From Streptomyces shenzhenensis (GTDB lineage Bacteria; Actinomycetota; Actinomycetes; Streptomycetales; Streptomycetaceae): 64,000 bases of DNA. The stretch spans positions 34,723 to 98,722 of the forward strand of contig NZ_PENI01000038.1 in assembly GCF_003688995.1 (NCBI RefSeq), in the 5' to 3' direction. The first letter of the stretch is position 1. The number at the start of each line of letters is the position of its first letter. The notes below the pieces were generated by a model, which was not told where the DNA came from, made no database searches, and saw nothing but the letters and a program-made list of their open reading frames with translations. The position numbers and the translations under genes are program-made. Positions 15,983 to 24,703 of the stretch are shown here, piece by piece.

Positions 15983-17808
15983 TGACAGAGCACATCACCG
16001 AGCCACGGCCCCCAGCCGATGCGCCGGTCACCACCCCCACGGCCACACTCTCCTGGCGCGACGGCCGCCTGTACCGCAACGCCGTCCCCCACCGCATCCT
16101 GTCCGGTGCGATGCACTACTTCCGGGTGCACCCCGGCCTCTGGCGAGACCGCATCCGACGGATAGCCGACCTCGGGCTCAACACGGTCGACACCTACGTG
16201 GCCTGGAACTTCCACCAGCCCCGCGAAGGCGAGCCCCCGTCCTTCGACGGCTGGCGGGATCTCGAACGGTTCGTCCGCATGGCGGGCGAGGAGGGCCTCG
16301 ACGTCGTCGTCCGGCCCGGCCCCTACATCTGCGCCGAGTGGTCCAACGGCGGTCTGCCGAGCTGGCTCACCGCGAAGGACCTCACGATCCGCAGCTCCGA
16401 CCCGGCGTTCACCTCGGCCGTCGGCCACTGGTTCGACGAGCTGATCCCGCGCCTGGCCGCACTCCAGGCGTGCGAGGGCGGACCGGTCGTCGCGGTCCAG
16501 GTGGAGAACGAGTTCGGCAGTTACGGCGACGACCACGCCTATCTGCGCTGGAGCCGTGCGGCCTTGGCCGAACGAGGCATCCGGGAGCTGCTGTTCACCG
16601 CCGACGGGCCCACGGACCTCATGCTGGACAGCGGCACCCTGCCCGGCACCCTGGCCGCCGCCACCCTGGGCTCCAGGCCTGAGGTCGCCCGGCGCCTCCT
16701 GGCCGGCCGCCGCCCCGACGAACCCTTTCTGGTCGCCGAGTTCTGGAACGGCTGGTTCGACCACTGGGGCGACCACCACCATGTCCGCGGAGTCGACAGC
16801 GCCGTCCGCACCCTGCGCGGCATCATCGCCGACCACGGCAGTGTCAGCATCTACATGGCGCACGGCGGCACCAGCTTCGGCCTGTGGGCGGGGGCCAATG
16901 AGACCGAGGGCCGGCTGGAACCCATCGTCACCAGCTACGACTCCGACGCGCCCATCGCCGAGGACGGCCGTCTCACCCCCAAGTTCTTCGCCATGCGCGA
17001 GGCACTCGGCACGGACCGACCGCTGCGCTCTCCCGAGCGGTTGCCGGTCCTTCCTCCCGCACGCCTTCCCCTCGTCCACCGCACGGACCTGCTCCCCGCG
17101 CTGGCGGCCGTGCCCGCCCGGTCCACGGCCTCCCCGAGCCCTGCCACGTTCGAACAGCTCGGCCTCGACGCGGGCATGGTCCGGTATGTCGCCCACCCGC
17201 GCATACCGGCGGGCGAGCACCGGCTGATCTTCACCGATGTGCGCGACCGGGCCCTGGTCTTCGTCGACGGCGCCTTCCTCGGCGTCACGGACCCCGGCTC
17301 CCCCGAGCTGACCGTGTCCGGGACGGGCGAGATCGTACGGCTGGAGGTCGTGGTCGAGAACCTCGGCCGGGTCAACTACGGTCCCCGCGTCGGCCGGCAC
17401 AAGGGCCTGCTCGGTCCGGTCCTCGTCGACCGGCGCATGGTGCAGGGATGGCAGAGCACACCGGTCGCGCTCCAGGAGTGGTCACCGGCCGAACTGTCGC
17501 AGGCGCTCGGTGCGGGCCCCGCGACCACGTCCGCCGGATTCGCCACCGCCGACATCGAGGTCGGCACACCGGCGGACACCTTTCTCGCACTGCCCGGATC
17601 GGCCCACGGCCTCGTCTGGGTCAACGGGTTCCTGCTCGGACGCCACTGGGAGATCGGCCCCCAGGTCACCCTGTACTGCCCCGCTCCCCTGCTGCACGCC
17701 GGCCGCAACACCGTCACCGTCCTCGAACTGGAACGTCTCGGCGAGACCCTGGAGCTCCGGGACCGCCCCGAGCTGGGGCCGCCGGAGGAGTACGTGGAGG
17801 AGTTCTGA
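15982..17808 (+). CDS. GH35 beta-galactosidase (intracellular)
   Basis: 608 aa from the GTG at 15982; an in-frame ATG at 15946 lies in the promoter and operator and is not favoured. GH35 signatures: RILSGAMHYFRVHPGLWRDR, GLNTVDTYVAWNFHQP, VVVRPGPYICAEWSNGGLPSWL, acid/base Glu177 in VQVENEFGSYG, nucleophile Glu253 in LVAEFWNGWFDHWG, and HGGTSFGLWAGAN. Two jelly-roll domains follow (about 400-608). There is no signal peptide. It removes terminal beta-linked galactose from imported glycans. It is divergent from, and likely repressed by, the LacI protein. Confidence 0.92.
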   Translation: MTEHITEPRPPADAPVTTPTATLSWRDGRLYRNAVPHRILSGAMHYFRVHPGLWRDRIRRIADLGLNTVDTYVAWNFHQPREGEPPSFDGWRDLERFVRMAGEEGLDVVVRPGPYICAEWSNGGLPSWLTAKDLTIRSSDPAFTSAVGHWFDELIPRLAALQACEGGPVVAVQVENEFGSYGDDHAYLRWSRAALAERGIRELLFTADGPTDLMLDSGTLPGTLAAATLGSRPEVARRLLAGRRPDEPFLVAEFWNGWFDHWGDHHHVRGVDSAVRTLRGIIADHGSVSIYMAHGGTSFGLWAGANETEGRLEPIVTSYDSDAPIAEDGRLTPKFFAMREALGTDRPLRSPERLPVLPPARLPLVHRTDLLPALAAVPARSTASPSPATFEQLGLDAGMVRYVAHPRIPAGEHRLIFTDVRDRALVFVDGAFLGVTDPGSPELTVSGTGEIVRLEVVVENLGRVNYGPRVGRHKGLLGPVLVDRRMVQGWQSTPVALQEWSPAELSQALGAGPATTSAGFATADIEVGTPADTFLALPGSAHGLVWVNGFLLGRHWEIGPQVTLYCPAPLLHAGRNTVTVLELERLGETLELRDRPELGPPEEYVEEF

Positions 17809-18108
17809 GACCTCCCCAGGGCGGCAGGGCATCCCGGTCGTGCGGGCGCCGCACGGGCCCCACGACTTCGGCCGCAACACATCGGATGACTTGCGGACCG
17901 CTGATGCTGGATTCGACAGGCGGGCGGGCACACCGGCCCCCGTCCCCGCCACCCCTGAACCGCACCGTCAGCACGGCGGTTGACCGCTGACCTCAGGCGA
18001 TTCCTTGCGGCGGACAGGCTGTCACTCCTATGGTTGAGACCACCGGATTCATCCGATGTGTGGGCCGAAGGAGCTCTCGACCTCCCGAACAACGACAGGA
18101 GACCAGGC
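17809..18108. other. 300 bp leader region of the fucose-catabolism operon
   Basis: No coding sequence is supported. It holds two copies of a CATC(G/C)GATG palindrome, as CACATCGGATGA (17878-17889) and its exact reverse complement (18049-18060), and a likely promoter TTGCGG (18005-18010), 18 bp, TATGGT (18029-18034). The second palindrome falls just after the predicted transcription start. Confidence 0.6.
18049..18060 (+). promoter_or_regulatory. CATCCGATG-type operator downstream of predicted promoter
   Basis: TCATCCGATGTG is a self-complementary core and the exact reverse complement of the copy at 17878-17889. This type of 9 bp palindrome is typical of GntR/FadR- or IclR-type sugar-acid regulators. 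No such regulator gene is in the window, so it would be encoded elsewhere. Confidence 0.5.
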
Positions 18109-18804
18109 GTGAAACTACTGCGCATCGGAGCACCCGGAGCGGAGACCCCGGCGGTGCTCGACGGGGACGGCCGCATGTTCGCCCTCACCGGCCTGACCGA
18201 AGACATCGACGGGGCCTTCCTCGCCTCCGGGGGCATCGACCGGGTCAGGCAGGCACTGGCCGAGGGCCTCCTGCCACCGGTCGAGGAAACCGGTCAGCGG
18301 ACCGGCGCCCCCGTCGCACGCCCCGGCAAGGTGGTGTGCGTCGGTCTCAACTACCGCGATCACGCCGAGGAGACCGGTGCCCCCGTACCGAAGCGGCCGG
18401 TGATCTTCATGAAGGACCCGTCCACCGTGGTGGGCCCGGACGACCGGGTACTGATCCCGCGCGGTTCGGTGAAGACCGACTGGGAGGTCGAACTCGCCGT
18501 CGTCATCGGACGCGAGGCCCGCTACCTGGCCGATCCGGCCGCAGCAGCCGAGTGCATCGCCGGCTGTGCGATCAGCAACGACGTCTCCGAGCGCGAGTTC
18601 CAGCTCGAACACTCCCCCCAGTGGGACCTCGGCAAGTCCTGCGAGACCTTCAACCCGATGGGCCCCGGCGACGTCATCAACACGGGCACCCCCGCCGGTG
18701 TGGCCCTCGGCCTGCCCGGCACCCCGTACCTGCGCGAAGGAGACACCGTCGAGCTGTCCATCGACGGCCTCGGGACCCAGCGCCAGACCTTCGTCAACGC
18801 GTGA
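18109..18804 (+). CDS. Fumarylacetoacetate-hydrolase-family protein, probably 2,4-diketo-3-deoxy-L-fuconate hydrolase, with apparent internal deletion
   Basis: 231 aa. GTG start with AGGAG 7 bp upstream. In this pathway the hydrolase splits 2,4-diketo-3-deoxy-L-fuconate into pyruvate and L-lactate. Family motifs: VCVGLNYRDHAEETG, PVIFMKDPSTVVGP, KTDWEVELAVVIG, SNDVSEREFQLEHSPQWDLGKSC, and GDVINTGTPAGVALG near the C-terminus. Relatives are about 285 aa. Here FNPMGP (18652-18669) runs directly into GDVINTG, where the family normally has some 50 more residues (the VNGE...Q segment and following helix). This looks like an in-frame deletion within the core barrel and could inactivate the enzyme. 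GTGA overlap with the dehydratase. Confidence 0.82.
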   Translation: MKLLRIGAPGAETPAVLDGDGRMFALTGLTEDIDGAFLASGGIDRVRQALAEGLLPPVEETGQRTGAPVARPGKVVCVGLNYRDHAEETGAPVPKRPVIFMKDPSTVVGPDDRVLIPRGSVKTDWEVELAVVIGREARYLADPAAAAECIAGCAISNDVSEREFQLEHSPQWDLGKSCETFNPMGPGDVINTGTPAGVALGLPGTPYLREGDTVELSIDGLGTQRQTFVNA

Positions 18805-20168
18805 AAGGCACGGAGTTGCCCCCGACCCCCGCACGGATCACCGCCGTCGACACCTATGACATCCGCTTCCCCACCTCGCGGGAGCTGGACGGGTCCGACG
18901 CCATGAACCCCGACCCCGACTACTCCGCCGCCTACGTCGTCCTGCGCACCTCGGCGGGCGGCCACGAGGGGCACGGCTTCGCCTTCACCATCGGCCGGGG
19001 CAACGACGTCCAGGTCGCCGCCATCGACGCGCTGCGCGAGCACATCGTCGGGCGTTCCGTCGCCGAGCTGTGCGCCGACCCCGGCACCTTGTACCGCGAC
19101 CTCATCGGCGACAGCCAGCTGCGCTGGCTCGGCCCCGAGAAGGGCGTGATGCACATGGCCATAGGCGCCGTGGTCAACGCCGTCTGGGACCTCGCCGCGA
19201 AACACGAGGGCAAGCCGGTCTGGCAGTTCCTCGCCGACGCCGATCCCGTATGGCTGGCCGGCCAGGTGGACTTCCGCTACCTCAGCGACGCCCTGACCCC
19301 GGACGAAGCCGTGGAACTCCTGCGCAAGGGCAAGCAGGGCGCCCCCGGCCGGGCTGCCGAACTGCGGCGGCGCGGCTACCCCGGCTACACCACCTCCCCG
19401 GGCTGGCTCGGCTACTCCGACGAGAAGCTCACCCGCCTCGCCCAGCAGGCCGTCACCGACGGCTTCACCCAGATCAAGCTCAAGGTCGGCGCCGACCTGG
19501 CGGACGACATCCGCCGCTGCCGCGCCGCCCGCGAGGCGGTGGGACCGGACATCCGGATGGCGATCGACGCCAACCAGCGCTGGGACGTCGGCCAGGCGAT
19601 CGAATGGACGAAGGCGCTCGCGGAGTTCGACCCCTACTGGATCGAGGAGCCCACCAGCCCCGACGACATCCTCGGCCACGCCGCCATCCGCCGCGGGGTC
19701 CACCCCGTCAAGGTCGCCACCGGTGAGCACGTGCAGAACCGGATCGTCTTCAAGCAGCTCCTCCAGGCCGGAGCCATCGACGTGCTCCAGCTCGACTCGG
19801 CCCGGGTGGCCGGGGTCAACGAGAACCTCGCCATCCTGCTGCTGGCCGCCAAGTTCGGCATCCCGGTCTGCCCGCACGCGGGCGGCGTGGGCCTCTGCGA
19901 GCTCGTCCAGCATCTGTCGATGTTCGACTACGTGGCCCTCACCGGCACCACACAGGACCGGGTCATCGAGTTCGTCGACCACCTCCATCAGCACTTCCTC
20001 GACCCGGTGGTGATCGCCGACGGCGCCTACCGGGCACCCACCGCGCCCGGCTTCTCCGCCGCCATGCACCAGAGCACCATCGACACCTTCAGCTACCCGC
20101 ACGGCACGTTCTGGGCCGCCGACGCGGCCCGGGACCAGCCCCGCAACGACGCGGAGGACCACGGATGA
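18801..20168 (+). CDS. L-fuconate dehydratase (enolase superfamily)
   Basis: 455 aa. Converts L-fuconate to 2-keto-3-deoxy-L-fuconate. The N-terminal RFPTSRELDGSDAMNPDPDYSAAYVV is characteristic of fuconate dehydratases. Catalytic KxK in FTQIKLKVGAD; metal ligands Asp256 (MAIDANQRW), Glu282 (WIEEPTSPDD) and Glu309 (VATGEHVQNR); base His359 in VCPHAGGVGLCE. It starts at the GTG overlapping the upstream stop and overlaps the SDR start (ATGA at 20165). Together with the intracellular GH29 fucosidase it identifies the operon as oxidative L-fucose degradation. Confidence 0.9.
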   Translation: MKGTELPPTPARITAVDTYDIRFPTSRELDGSDAMNPDPDYSAAYVVLRTSAGGHEGHGFAFTIGRGNDVQVAAIDALREHIVGRSVAELCADPGTLYRDLIGDSQLRWLGPEKGVMHMAIGAVVNAVWDLAAKHEGKPVWQFLADADPVWLAGQVDFRYLSDALTPDEAVELLRKGKQGAPGRAAELRRRGYPGYTTSPGWLGYSDEKLTRLAQQAVTDGFTQIKLKVGADLADDIRRCRAAREAVGPDIRMAIDANQRWDVGQAIEWTKALAEFDPYWIEEPTSPDDILGHAAIRRGVHPVKVATGEHVQNRIVFKQLLQAGAIDVLQLDSARVAGVNENLAILLLAAKFGIPVCPHAGGVGLCELVQHLSMFDYVALTGTTQDRVIEFVDHLHQHFLDPVVIADGAYRAPTAPGFSAAMHQSTIDTFSYPHGTFWAADAARDQPRNDAEDHG

Positions 20169-20926
20169 CCAGCACCCTCGCAGGACTCACCGCCCTGGTG
20201 ACCGGTGGCGCCTCCGGCATCGGACTCGCCACGGCCGAACTGCTCAGTGAGTACGGAGCGGACGTCGCCGTCCTGGATCTCGATCCCGCCGCCGTACGGG
20301 CCCCCTTGCGGGGTTTCACCGCCGACGTCACCGACGACGACTCCGTACGCTCGGCCGTCGAGGAGACGGCCCGGCAGCTCGGCGGGATCGACATCCTGGT
20401 CAACAACGCCGGCACGGGGGCCGCCGGGACCGTGGCGGACAACCCGGACGAGGAGTGGGCCCGCGTCCTGGACGTCAACGTACTGGGCATCGTCCGCGTC
20501 ACCCGCGCCGCCCTCCCGTACCTGCGCCGCTCCGCACACGCCGCGGTCGTCAACACCTGCTCCATCGCGGCGACCGCGGGCCTGCCGCAGCGCGCGCTGT
20601 ACTCGGCCAGCAAGGGCGCGGTCCTCTCCCTCACCCTCGCCATGGCCGCCGACCACGTCCGCGAGGGCATCCGCGTCAACTGCGTCAACCCCGGCACCGT
20701 GGACACACCGTGGGTCGGGCGGCTGCTGGACGCCGCCGCGGACCCGGTCGCCGAGCGCGCCGCACTCAACGGCCGTCAGCCCACCGGCCGCCTGGTCACC
20801 GCCCAGGAGGTGGCCGCCGCCATCGCCTACCTCGCCTCTCCGGCCGCCGGCAGCACCACCGGTACGGCGCTCGCCGTCGACGGCGGCATGGCGGGCCTGC
20901 GCCTACGACCGGAGCCGCAGGCATGA
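20165..20926 (+). CDS. Short-chain dehydrogenase, probably 2-keto-3-deoxy-L-fuconate dehydrogenase
   Basis: 253 aa Rossmann enzyme. TGGASGIG cofactor motif at the N-terminus, LVNNAGTG, catalytic Ser in NTCSIAATAGL, Tyr146 and Lys150 (YSASK), C-terminal LAVDGG. It would oxidise C4 of 2-keto-3-deoxy-L-fuconate to the 2,4-diketo compound with NAD+. The function is taken from its place between fuconate dehydratase and fucose dehydrogenase; on sequence alone many SDRs look alike. Confidence 0.85.
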   Translation: MTSTLAGLTALVTGGASGIGLATAELLSEYGADVAVLDLDPAAVRAPLRGFTADVTDDDSVRSAVEETARQLGGIDILVNNAGTGAAGTVADNPDEEWARVLDVNVLGIVRVTRAALPYLRRSAHAAVVNTCSIAATAGLPQRALYSASKGAVLSLTLAMAADHVREGIRVNCVNPGTVDTPWVGRLLDAAADPVAERAALNGRQPTGRLVTAQEVAAAIAYLASPAAGSTTGTALAVDGGMAGLRLRPEPQA

Positions 20927-21930
20927 CCCCGCGTGAGCGCACGCTCGGGCGCAGCGCCGTGCGCGTAAGTGAACTCGCCTTCGGCGCGGCGGGGATCGGC
21001 AACCTGTTCACCGCGGTGAGCGACGACCAGGCCGCCCAGGCCGTGGCCGCCGCCCGGGAGTCCGGTGTCCGGTACTTCGACACCGCGCCGCACTACGGCC
21101 TTGGCCTGTCCGAGCGGCGGCTCGGCAGGGCACTGCGCGACCTGCCGAGGGCCGAGTACACCCTGTCCACCAAGGTCGGAAGGCTGCTGGAGCCCGCCAC
21201 GGCCGGCGGTCAGGGCCCCGGTGACGACCTCGCCGACGGCTTCGCCGTGCCCGCGGACCACCGCCGGGTCTGGGACTTCAGCGCCGAGGGCGTGCGCCGC
21301 TCCCTCGATGACAGCCTCGAACGACTCGACCTCGACCGGATCGACATCGCCTATCTCCACGATCCCGACGATCACGCCGAACAGGCGCTCGACCAGGCCT
21401 ACCCGGAGCTGGAACGGCTGCGCGCCGAAGGGGTCCTCGGTGCCATCGGCGTCGGCATGAACCAGACCGGGCTGCTCACCCGTTTCATCCGTGACACCGA
21501 CATCGACGCCGTCCTGCTGGCCGGCCGCTACAGCCTGCTCGACCAGCGCGGACAGCGCGAACTGCTGCCGCTGGCCGCCGAGCGGGGCGTGGGAGTCGTC
21601 ATCGGCGGCGTGTTCAACTCCGGTCTGCTCGCCGACCCGCGTCCCGGCGCCACCTTCGACTACGCCACCGCGCCCAGCGACCTGGTGGCACGGGCCCTCG
21701 ACCTCAAGAGCGTCTGCGAGCGGCACGGCGTGCCGCTGCGTGCCGCGGCGCTGCGCTTCCCCTTCGGGCACCCGGCCGTCACCAGCGTCCTGGTCGGCGC
21801 CCGCAGCGCCGCCGAGGTCGAGGACGCCGCCGCGCTGCTCCACCATCGCGTTCCGGCCGCGCTGTGGACGGAACTCAAGGAGCGCGGGCTGCTCCCCGCC
21901 GACGTGCCCACCCCTCCGGAGGCGGACTGA
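20923..21930 (+). CDS. Aldo/keto reductase, probable L-fucose (D-threo-aldose) 1-dehydrogenase
   Basis: 335 aa. Start overlaps the SDR stop (ATGA). AKR motifs: RTLGRSAVRVSELAFGAAGIGNLF, catalytic Asp/Tyr in GVRYFDTAPHYGLGLSERRLG, Lys in YTLSTKVGRLLEP, His in IDIAYLHDPDDH, IGVGMNQTGLL and VIGGVFNSGLLADP. The last motif and overall length fit the D-threo-aldose/L-fucose dehydrogenase group, which oxidises L-fucose to L-fucono-lactone. No lactonase gene is in the operon; the lactone may open spontaneously or by an enzyme elsewhere. Confidence 0.87.
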   Translation: MTPRERTLGRSAVRVSELAFGAAGIGNLFTAVSDDQAAQAVAAARESGVRYFDTAPHYGLGLSERRLGRALRDLPRAEYTLSTKVGRLLEPATAGGQGPGDDLADGFAVPADHRRVWDFSAEGVRRSLDDSLERLDLDRIDIAYLHDPDDHAEQALDQAYPELERLRAEGVLGAIGVGMNQTGLLTRFIRDTDIDAVLLAGRYSLLDQRGQRELLPLAAERGVGVVIGGVFNSGLLADPRPGATFDYATAPSDLVARALDLKSVCERHGVPLRAAALRFPFGHPAVTSVLVGARSAAEVEDAAALLHHRVPAALWTELKERGLLPADVPTPPEAD

Positions 21931-22500
21931 CACGCACTCACCTTCGCCCCCGCCGTCCGCGGCCGGCGCGATCGATACTTGGGCAGTCGGCCTGCGGCGC
22001 CTGGCGGGCCGAGGGCCTCGGGCCCCGCGCCGACCGCGCACTGGACGCATTCGGTCTGCGGCGCTGCTGTTCGACTCCGGCCGACCGGTGTGCACCCTGG
22101 AGGCCGACCACGCGACGGTCGTCGGGATCGCCGAGGCGCTCACGGACTCGCGCGGGCCTCAGAGAAGGACGTGGTGTTCGGACGCAACGTGATCCACGTC
22201 CACGGGCCACAGGTCACGGGCAGGCCGACGGCCCCGAGTGATCGGTCACCCACGGTTTCTGCCGGGGCGGCCCCGGGTAACAGCGGCCGCATGAACCTGC
22301 GTGCGGCCGACGGCCCCAAGGGGCAAGGGGAACAGTCGCGGAGGGCCGGCCCGAGCCGCGTCGGCTGCTCCGCACGGCGCGTCCGGCCCGTACCCCCGGC
22401 CGACGGAGTCACCCCGTCCCGACCGCCGTGCGATGTCGCACGGACCGGATGGGAGACTGCCGCGGCCGGATAGGCCCCCGGTGGGGCGTGGCTGACCCTG
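21931..22500. other. 570 bp gap without a supported gene
   Basis: Short open stretches in shifting frames (for example 22066-22185 and 22165-22230) suggest decayed coding DNA, but no family could be recognised. No clear promoter, terminator or repeat was seen. The promoter of the 22501 operon should lie in its last 100 bp. Confidence 0.4.
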
Positions 22501-23040
22501 ATGGGCATGACCAGCCTCACCGCCAAACCGGCCGCCGTGCCCCCCGCCGGGATCACCCCCGAAGCCATGCGGGCCACCATGGGCTCCTTCTGCTCAGGCG
22601 TTGTCGTCGTCACCGCGCTGGGCGGCCGGCGGGGCGCCGAACCCGTCGGCTTCACCTGTCAGTCCTTCATGTCGCTCTCGCTCACCCCGCCGCTGGTGTC
22701 CATCAGCCCGGCCCGAACCTCCACGACCTGGCCCCGCATCCGCGAGGTGGGCCGGTTCGCCGTCAACGTCCTCGCCGACGACCACGCCGAACTCTCGGGG
22801 CAGTTCGCCCGGTCCGGGACGGACAAGTTCGCCGGCGTCGGCTGGCAGCGCTCGCCGAACGGCTCACCCGTCCTGGACGGAGTCATCGCCTGGGCCGAGT
22901 GCAGCCTGTGGCGCGAATACGACGGCGGTGACCACACGATCGTGATCGGCGAGGTCACCGCCCTCGACCACGACGCGGAACGCAGCCCCCTGCTGTACTA
23001 CCGCGGCTCCTACCCGCGCGCGGACTGGCGGGCCTCCTGA
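22501..23040 (+). CDS. Flavin reductase domain protein (RutF/HpaC-like)
   Basis: 179 aa FMN-binding split-barrel protein. Motifs: MRATMGSFCSGVVVVTALGG, GFTCQSFMSLSLTPPLVSISPARTSTTWP, GRFAVNVLADDHAELSGQFA and HTIVIGEVTALD. It reduces FMN with NAD(P)H and supplies FMNH2 to a partner oxygenase, most likely the RutA-like LLM enzyme at 31308. The start may be 22501 or the ATG at 22507; neither has a strong ribosome binding site. First gene of a run to 28379 and overlapping the next gene by one base. Confidence 0.87.
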   Translation: MGMTSLTAKPAAVPPAGITPEAMRATMGSFCSGVVVVTALGGRRGAEPVGFTCQSFMSLSLTPPLVSISPARTSTTWPRIREVGRFAVNVLADDHAELSGQFARSGTDKFAGVGWQRSPNGSPVLDGVIAWAECSLWREYDGGDHTIVIGEVTALDHDAERSPLLYYRGSYPRADWRAS

Positions 23041-23618
23041 TGAGCGCCCCCGACATCGCCGGAGATCCCCTCAAGGTCGCCGCGGTACTCGCCGGCCCAC
23101 ACGGAAGCGGGACGACAGCGGCCGCCGTCGACGCGGTTCTCCACGGTTGCCGTGCCGCGGGTGCTCTCACCTCCGTCACCGACCTTCGCGGCGGACAGGC
23201 CGAGGGATTCGCCGCCGCGGTGGACGCGGTCGAGTCGGCGGACGCGATCGTGTTCGGTTCACCGACCTACCGGGCCACGCACACCTCGCTGCTCGCCGCG
23301 TTCCTGGAACACGTCGAGCGCGGCGGACCGCACGAGACCCGGGCTCCGCTGCGAGGAAAGGCGGCGGCCGTGGTGATGACCGGTGCGGCCGCCGAACACT
23401 TCCTCGCGACGGAGAAACTGCGCGCCACACTCGCCTCGTTCTACGGCGTCCAGGTGCTCTCTCCCTCGCTCTTCCTGACCCGCGCGGCATTCGGTCCGGA
23501 CAGGTCACCGACCCCGGAAACCTTCGAACTGGCAGCCCTGCACGGGCGTGCGCTCACGGATCTCGCTGCCGCGTGCCGGGCGAGCGCGACCATCCCCCGG
23601 CTCAGGCCGCTCGTCTGA
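23040..23618 (+). CDS. NAD(P)H-dependent FMN reductase (SsuE/MsuE-like flavodoxin fold)
   Basis: 192 aa. Flavodoxin-like fold with phosphate loop GPHGSGTTAAAVD, FGSPTYRATHTSLLAAFLEH and AAVVMTGAAAEHF, as in FMN reductases of two-component alkanesulfonate or dimethylsulfone monooxygenases. It is read from a TGATG junction with the flavin reductase, so the operon encodes two unlike FMN-reducing proteins. Both presumably serve LLM oxygenases. Confidence 0.82.
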   Translation: MSAPDIAGDPLKVAAVLAGPHGSGTTAAAVDAVLHGCRAAGALTSVTDLRGGQAEGFAAAVDAVESADAIVFGSPTYRATHTSLLAAFLEHVERGGPHETRAPLRGKAAAVVMTGAAAEHFLATEKLRATLASFYGVQVLSPSLFLTRAAFGPDRSPTPETFELAALHGRALTDLAAACRASATIPRLRPLV

Positions 23619-23731
23619 TCCACGGCCAGGCCGGCGTCACCGGACCGCGCGGTCGGCGAGCGGCTCATCAGTACCCCCGGGCTGTGCGGTCCACGTCCCA
23701 CTGATCTCGAACGAGCACGGAGAAAGCGTAG

Positions 23732-24703
23732 ATGTCCACGACCGTCGAAATCGTCGAGGTCGGCCCTCGTGACGGCCTCCAGAACGAACGCAGGCCTCTC
23801 GATGTCGACACCCGGGTGCAGCTCATCAAGCGGTTGATCGGCCAAGGAGCCCGCCGCATCGAGGCGGTCAGCTTCGTCCGGCCGGACCGCGTTCCGCAGA
23901 TGGGCGGCGCGGAAGAGGTCATGGCGGGCGTGCCGCAGATGCCCGGCGTCTCCTACATCGGCCTCGTCCTCAACCGCCGTGGCGCCGAACGAGCCGTGCG
24001 GACCGCGTGCACCGAGGTGAACATCGTCGTGCCTGTCACCGATGAGTTCTCCAGGAGGAACCAGAACCTGTCCGTCGCGGAGATGCTCGATCACGCGGCG
24101 GCGGCCTCGCAGGTCGCCCGCGGCGCCGGGCTGCGGGTGAGTGTGACCCTCGCGGTCGCGTTCGGCTGCCCGTTCTCCGGTCCCGTCGCCACGGACGAGG
24201 TCGCGCGGGTGGTGCAGCGCGCGGTCGAGATCGAACCGGACGAGATCGCGTTCGCCGACACCATAGGTGTCGGAGTTCCCCGCCAGGTTCGTGCCCTGGC
24301 CGCCCTGGCGGCCGGGGACGACCGCGTCCGAAAGCTCCGTTTCCACTTCCACAACACACGCAACACCGGCTACGCGAACGCCGTCGCCGCCGCGCATCTG
24401 GACCCGGCTGCCGGGGCCGTACCCGGTGGAGTGATCGCGCTGGACGCCTCGGTCGGCGGGTTCGGCGGCTGTCCCTTCGCGCCCTCGGCCACCGGCAACA
24501 TCGCGACCGAGGATCTCGCCTATGTCCTTCGTGGCGAGAAAGTCCCCGTGGCAGACCCCGGGCTCCCCGACATCGACGGCCTCGCCCGGGTCGGTTCCTG
24601 GCTCGGCGAGCAGCTCAAGAGCGTGCCGCAGGGAATGCTCGCTCGGGCCGGCGACTTCGGTCCGCGTGTCCGCGCGGTCGACGAGGAAGGCGCCGAGAAG
24701 TGA
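23732..24703 (+). CDS. HMG-CoA lyase-like aldolase
   Basis: 323 aa TIM barrel of the DRE-TIM group. GPRDGLQNERRPLDVDTRVQLI (substrate and metal loop), EAVSFVRPDRVPQMGGAEEV, catalytic HFHNTRNTG and GGFGGCPFAPSATGNIATED with the mobile-loop Cys. It cleaves 3-hydroxy-3-methylglutaryl-CoA or a similar 3-hydroxyacyl-CoA to a ketone or keto acid plus acetyl-CoA. Here it overlaps the CoA-transferase (GTGA at 24700), which would make its CoA substrate, so the natural substrate may be a citramalyl-like or other branched hydroxyacyl-CoA. Confidence 0.88.
   Translation: MSTTVEIVEVGPRDGLQNERRPLDVDTRVQLIKRLIGQGARRIEAVSFVRPDRVPQMGGAEEVMAGVPQMPGVSYIGLVLNRRGAERAVRTACTEVNIVVPVTDEFSRRNQNLSVAEMLDHAAAASQVARGAGLRVSVTLAVAFGCPFSGPVATDEVARVVQRAVEIEPDEIAFADTIGVGVPRQVRALAALAAGDDRVRKLRFHFHNTRNTGYANAVAAAHLDPAAGAVPGGVIALDASVGGFGGCPFAPSATGNIATEDLAYVLRGEKVPVADPGLPDIDGLARVGSWLGEQLKSVPQGMLARAGDFGPRVRAVDEEGAEK

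Noticed and set aside
17980..18108. Upstream extension of the FAH-family gene to 17980
   Set aside because: It would run through the promoter and operator and add residues not typical of the family; GTG at 18109 has a good ribosome binding site and the family N-terminus.
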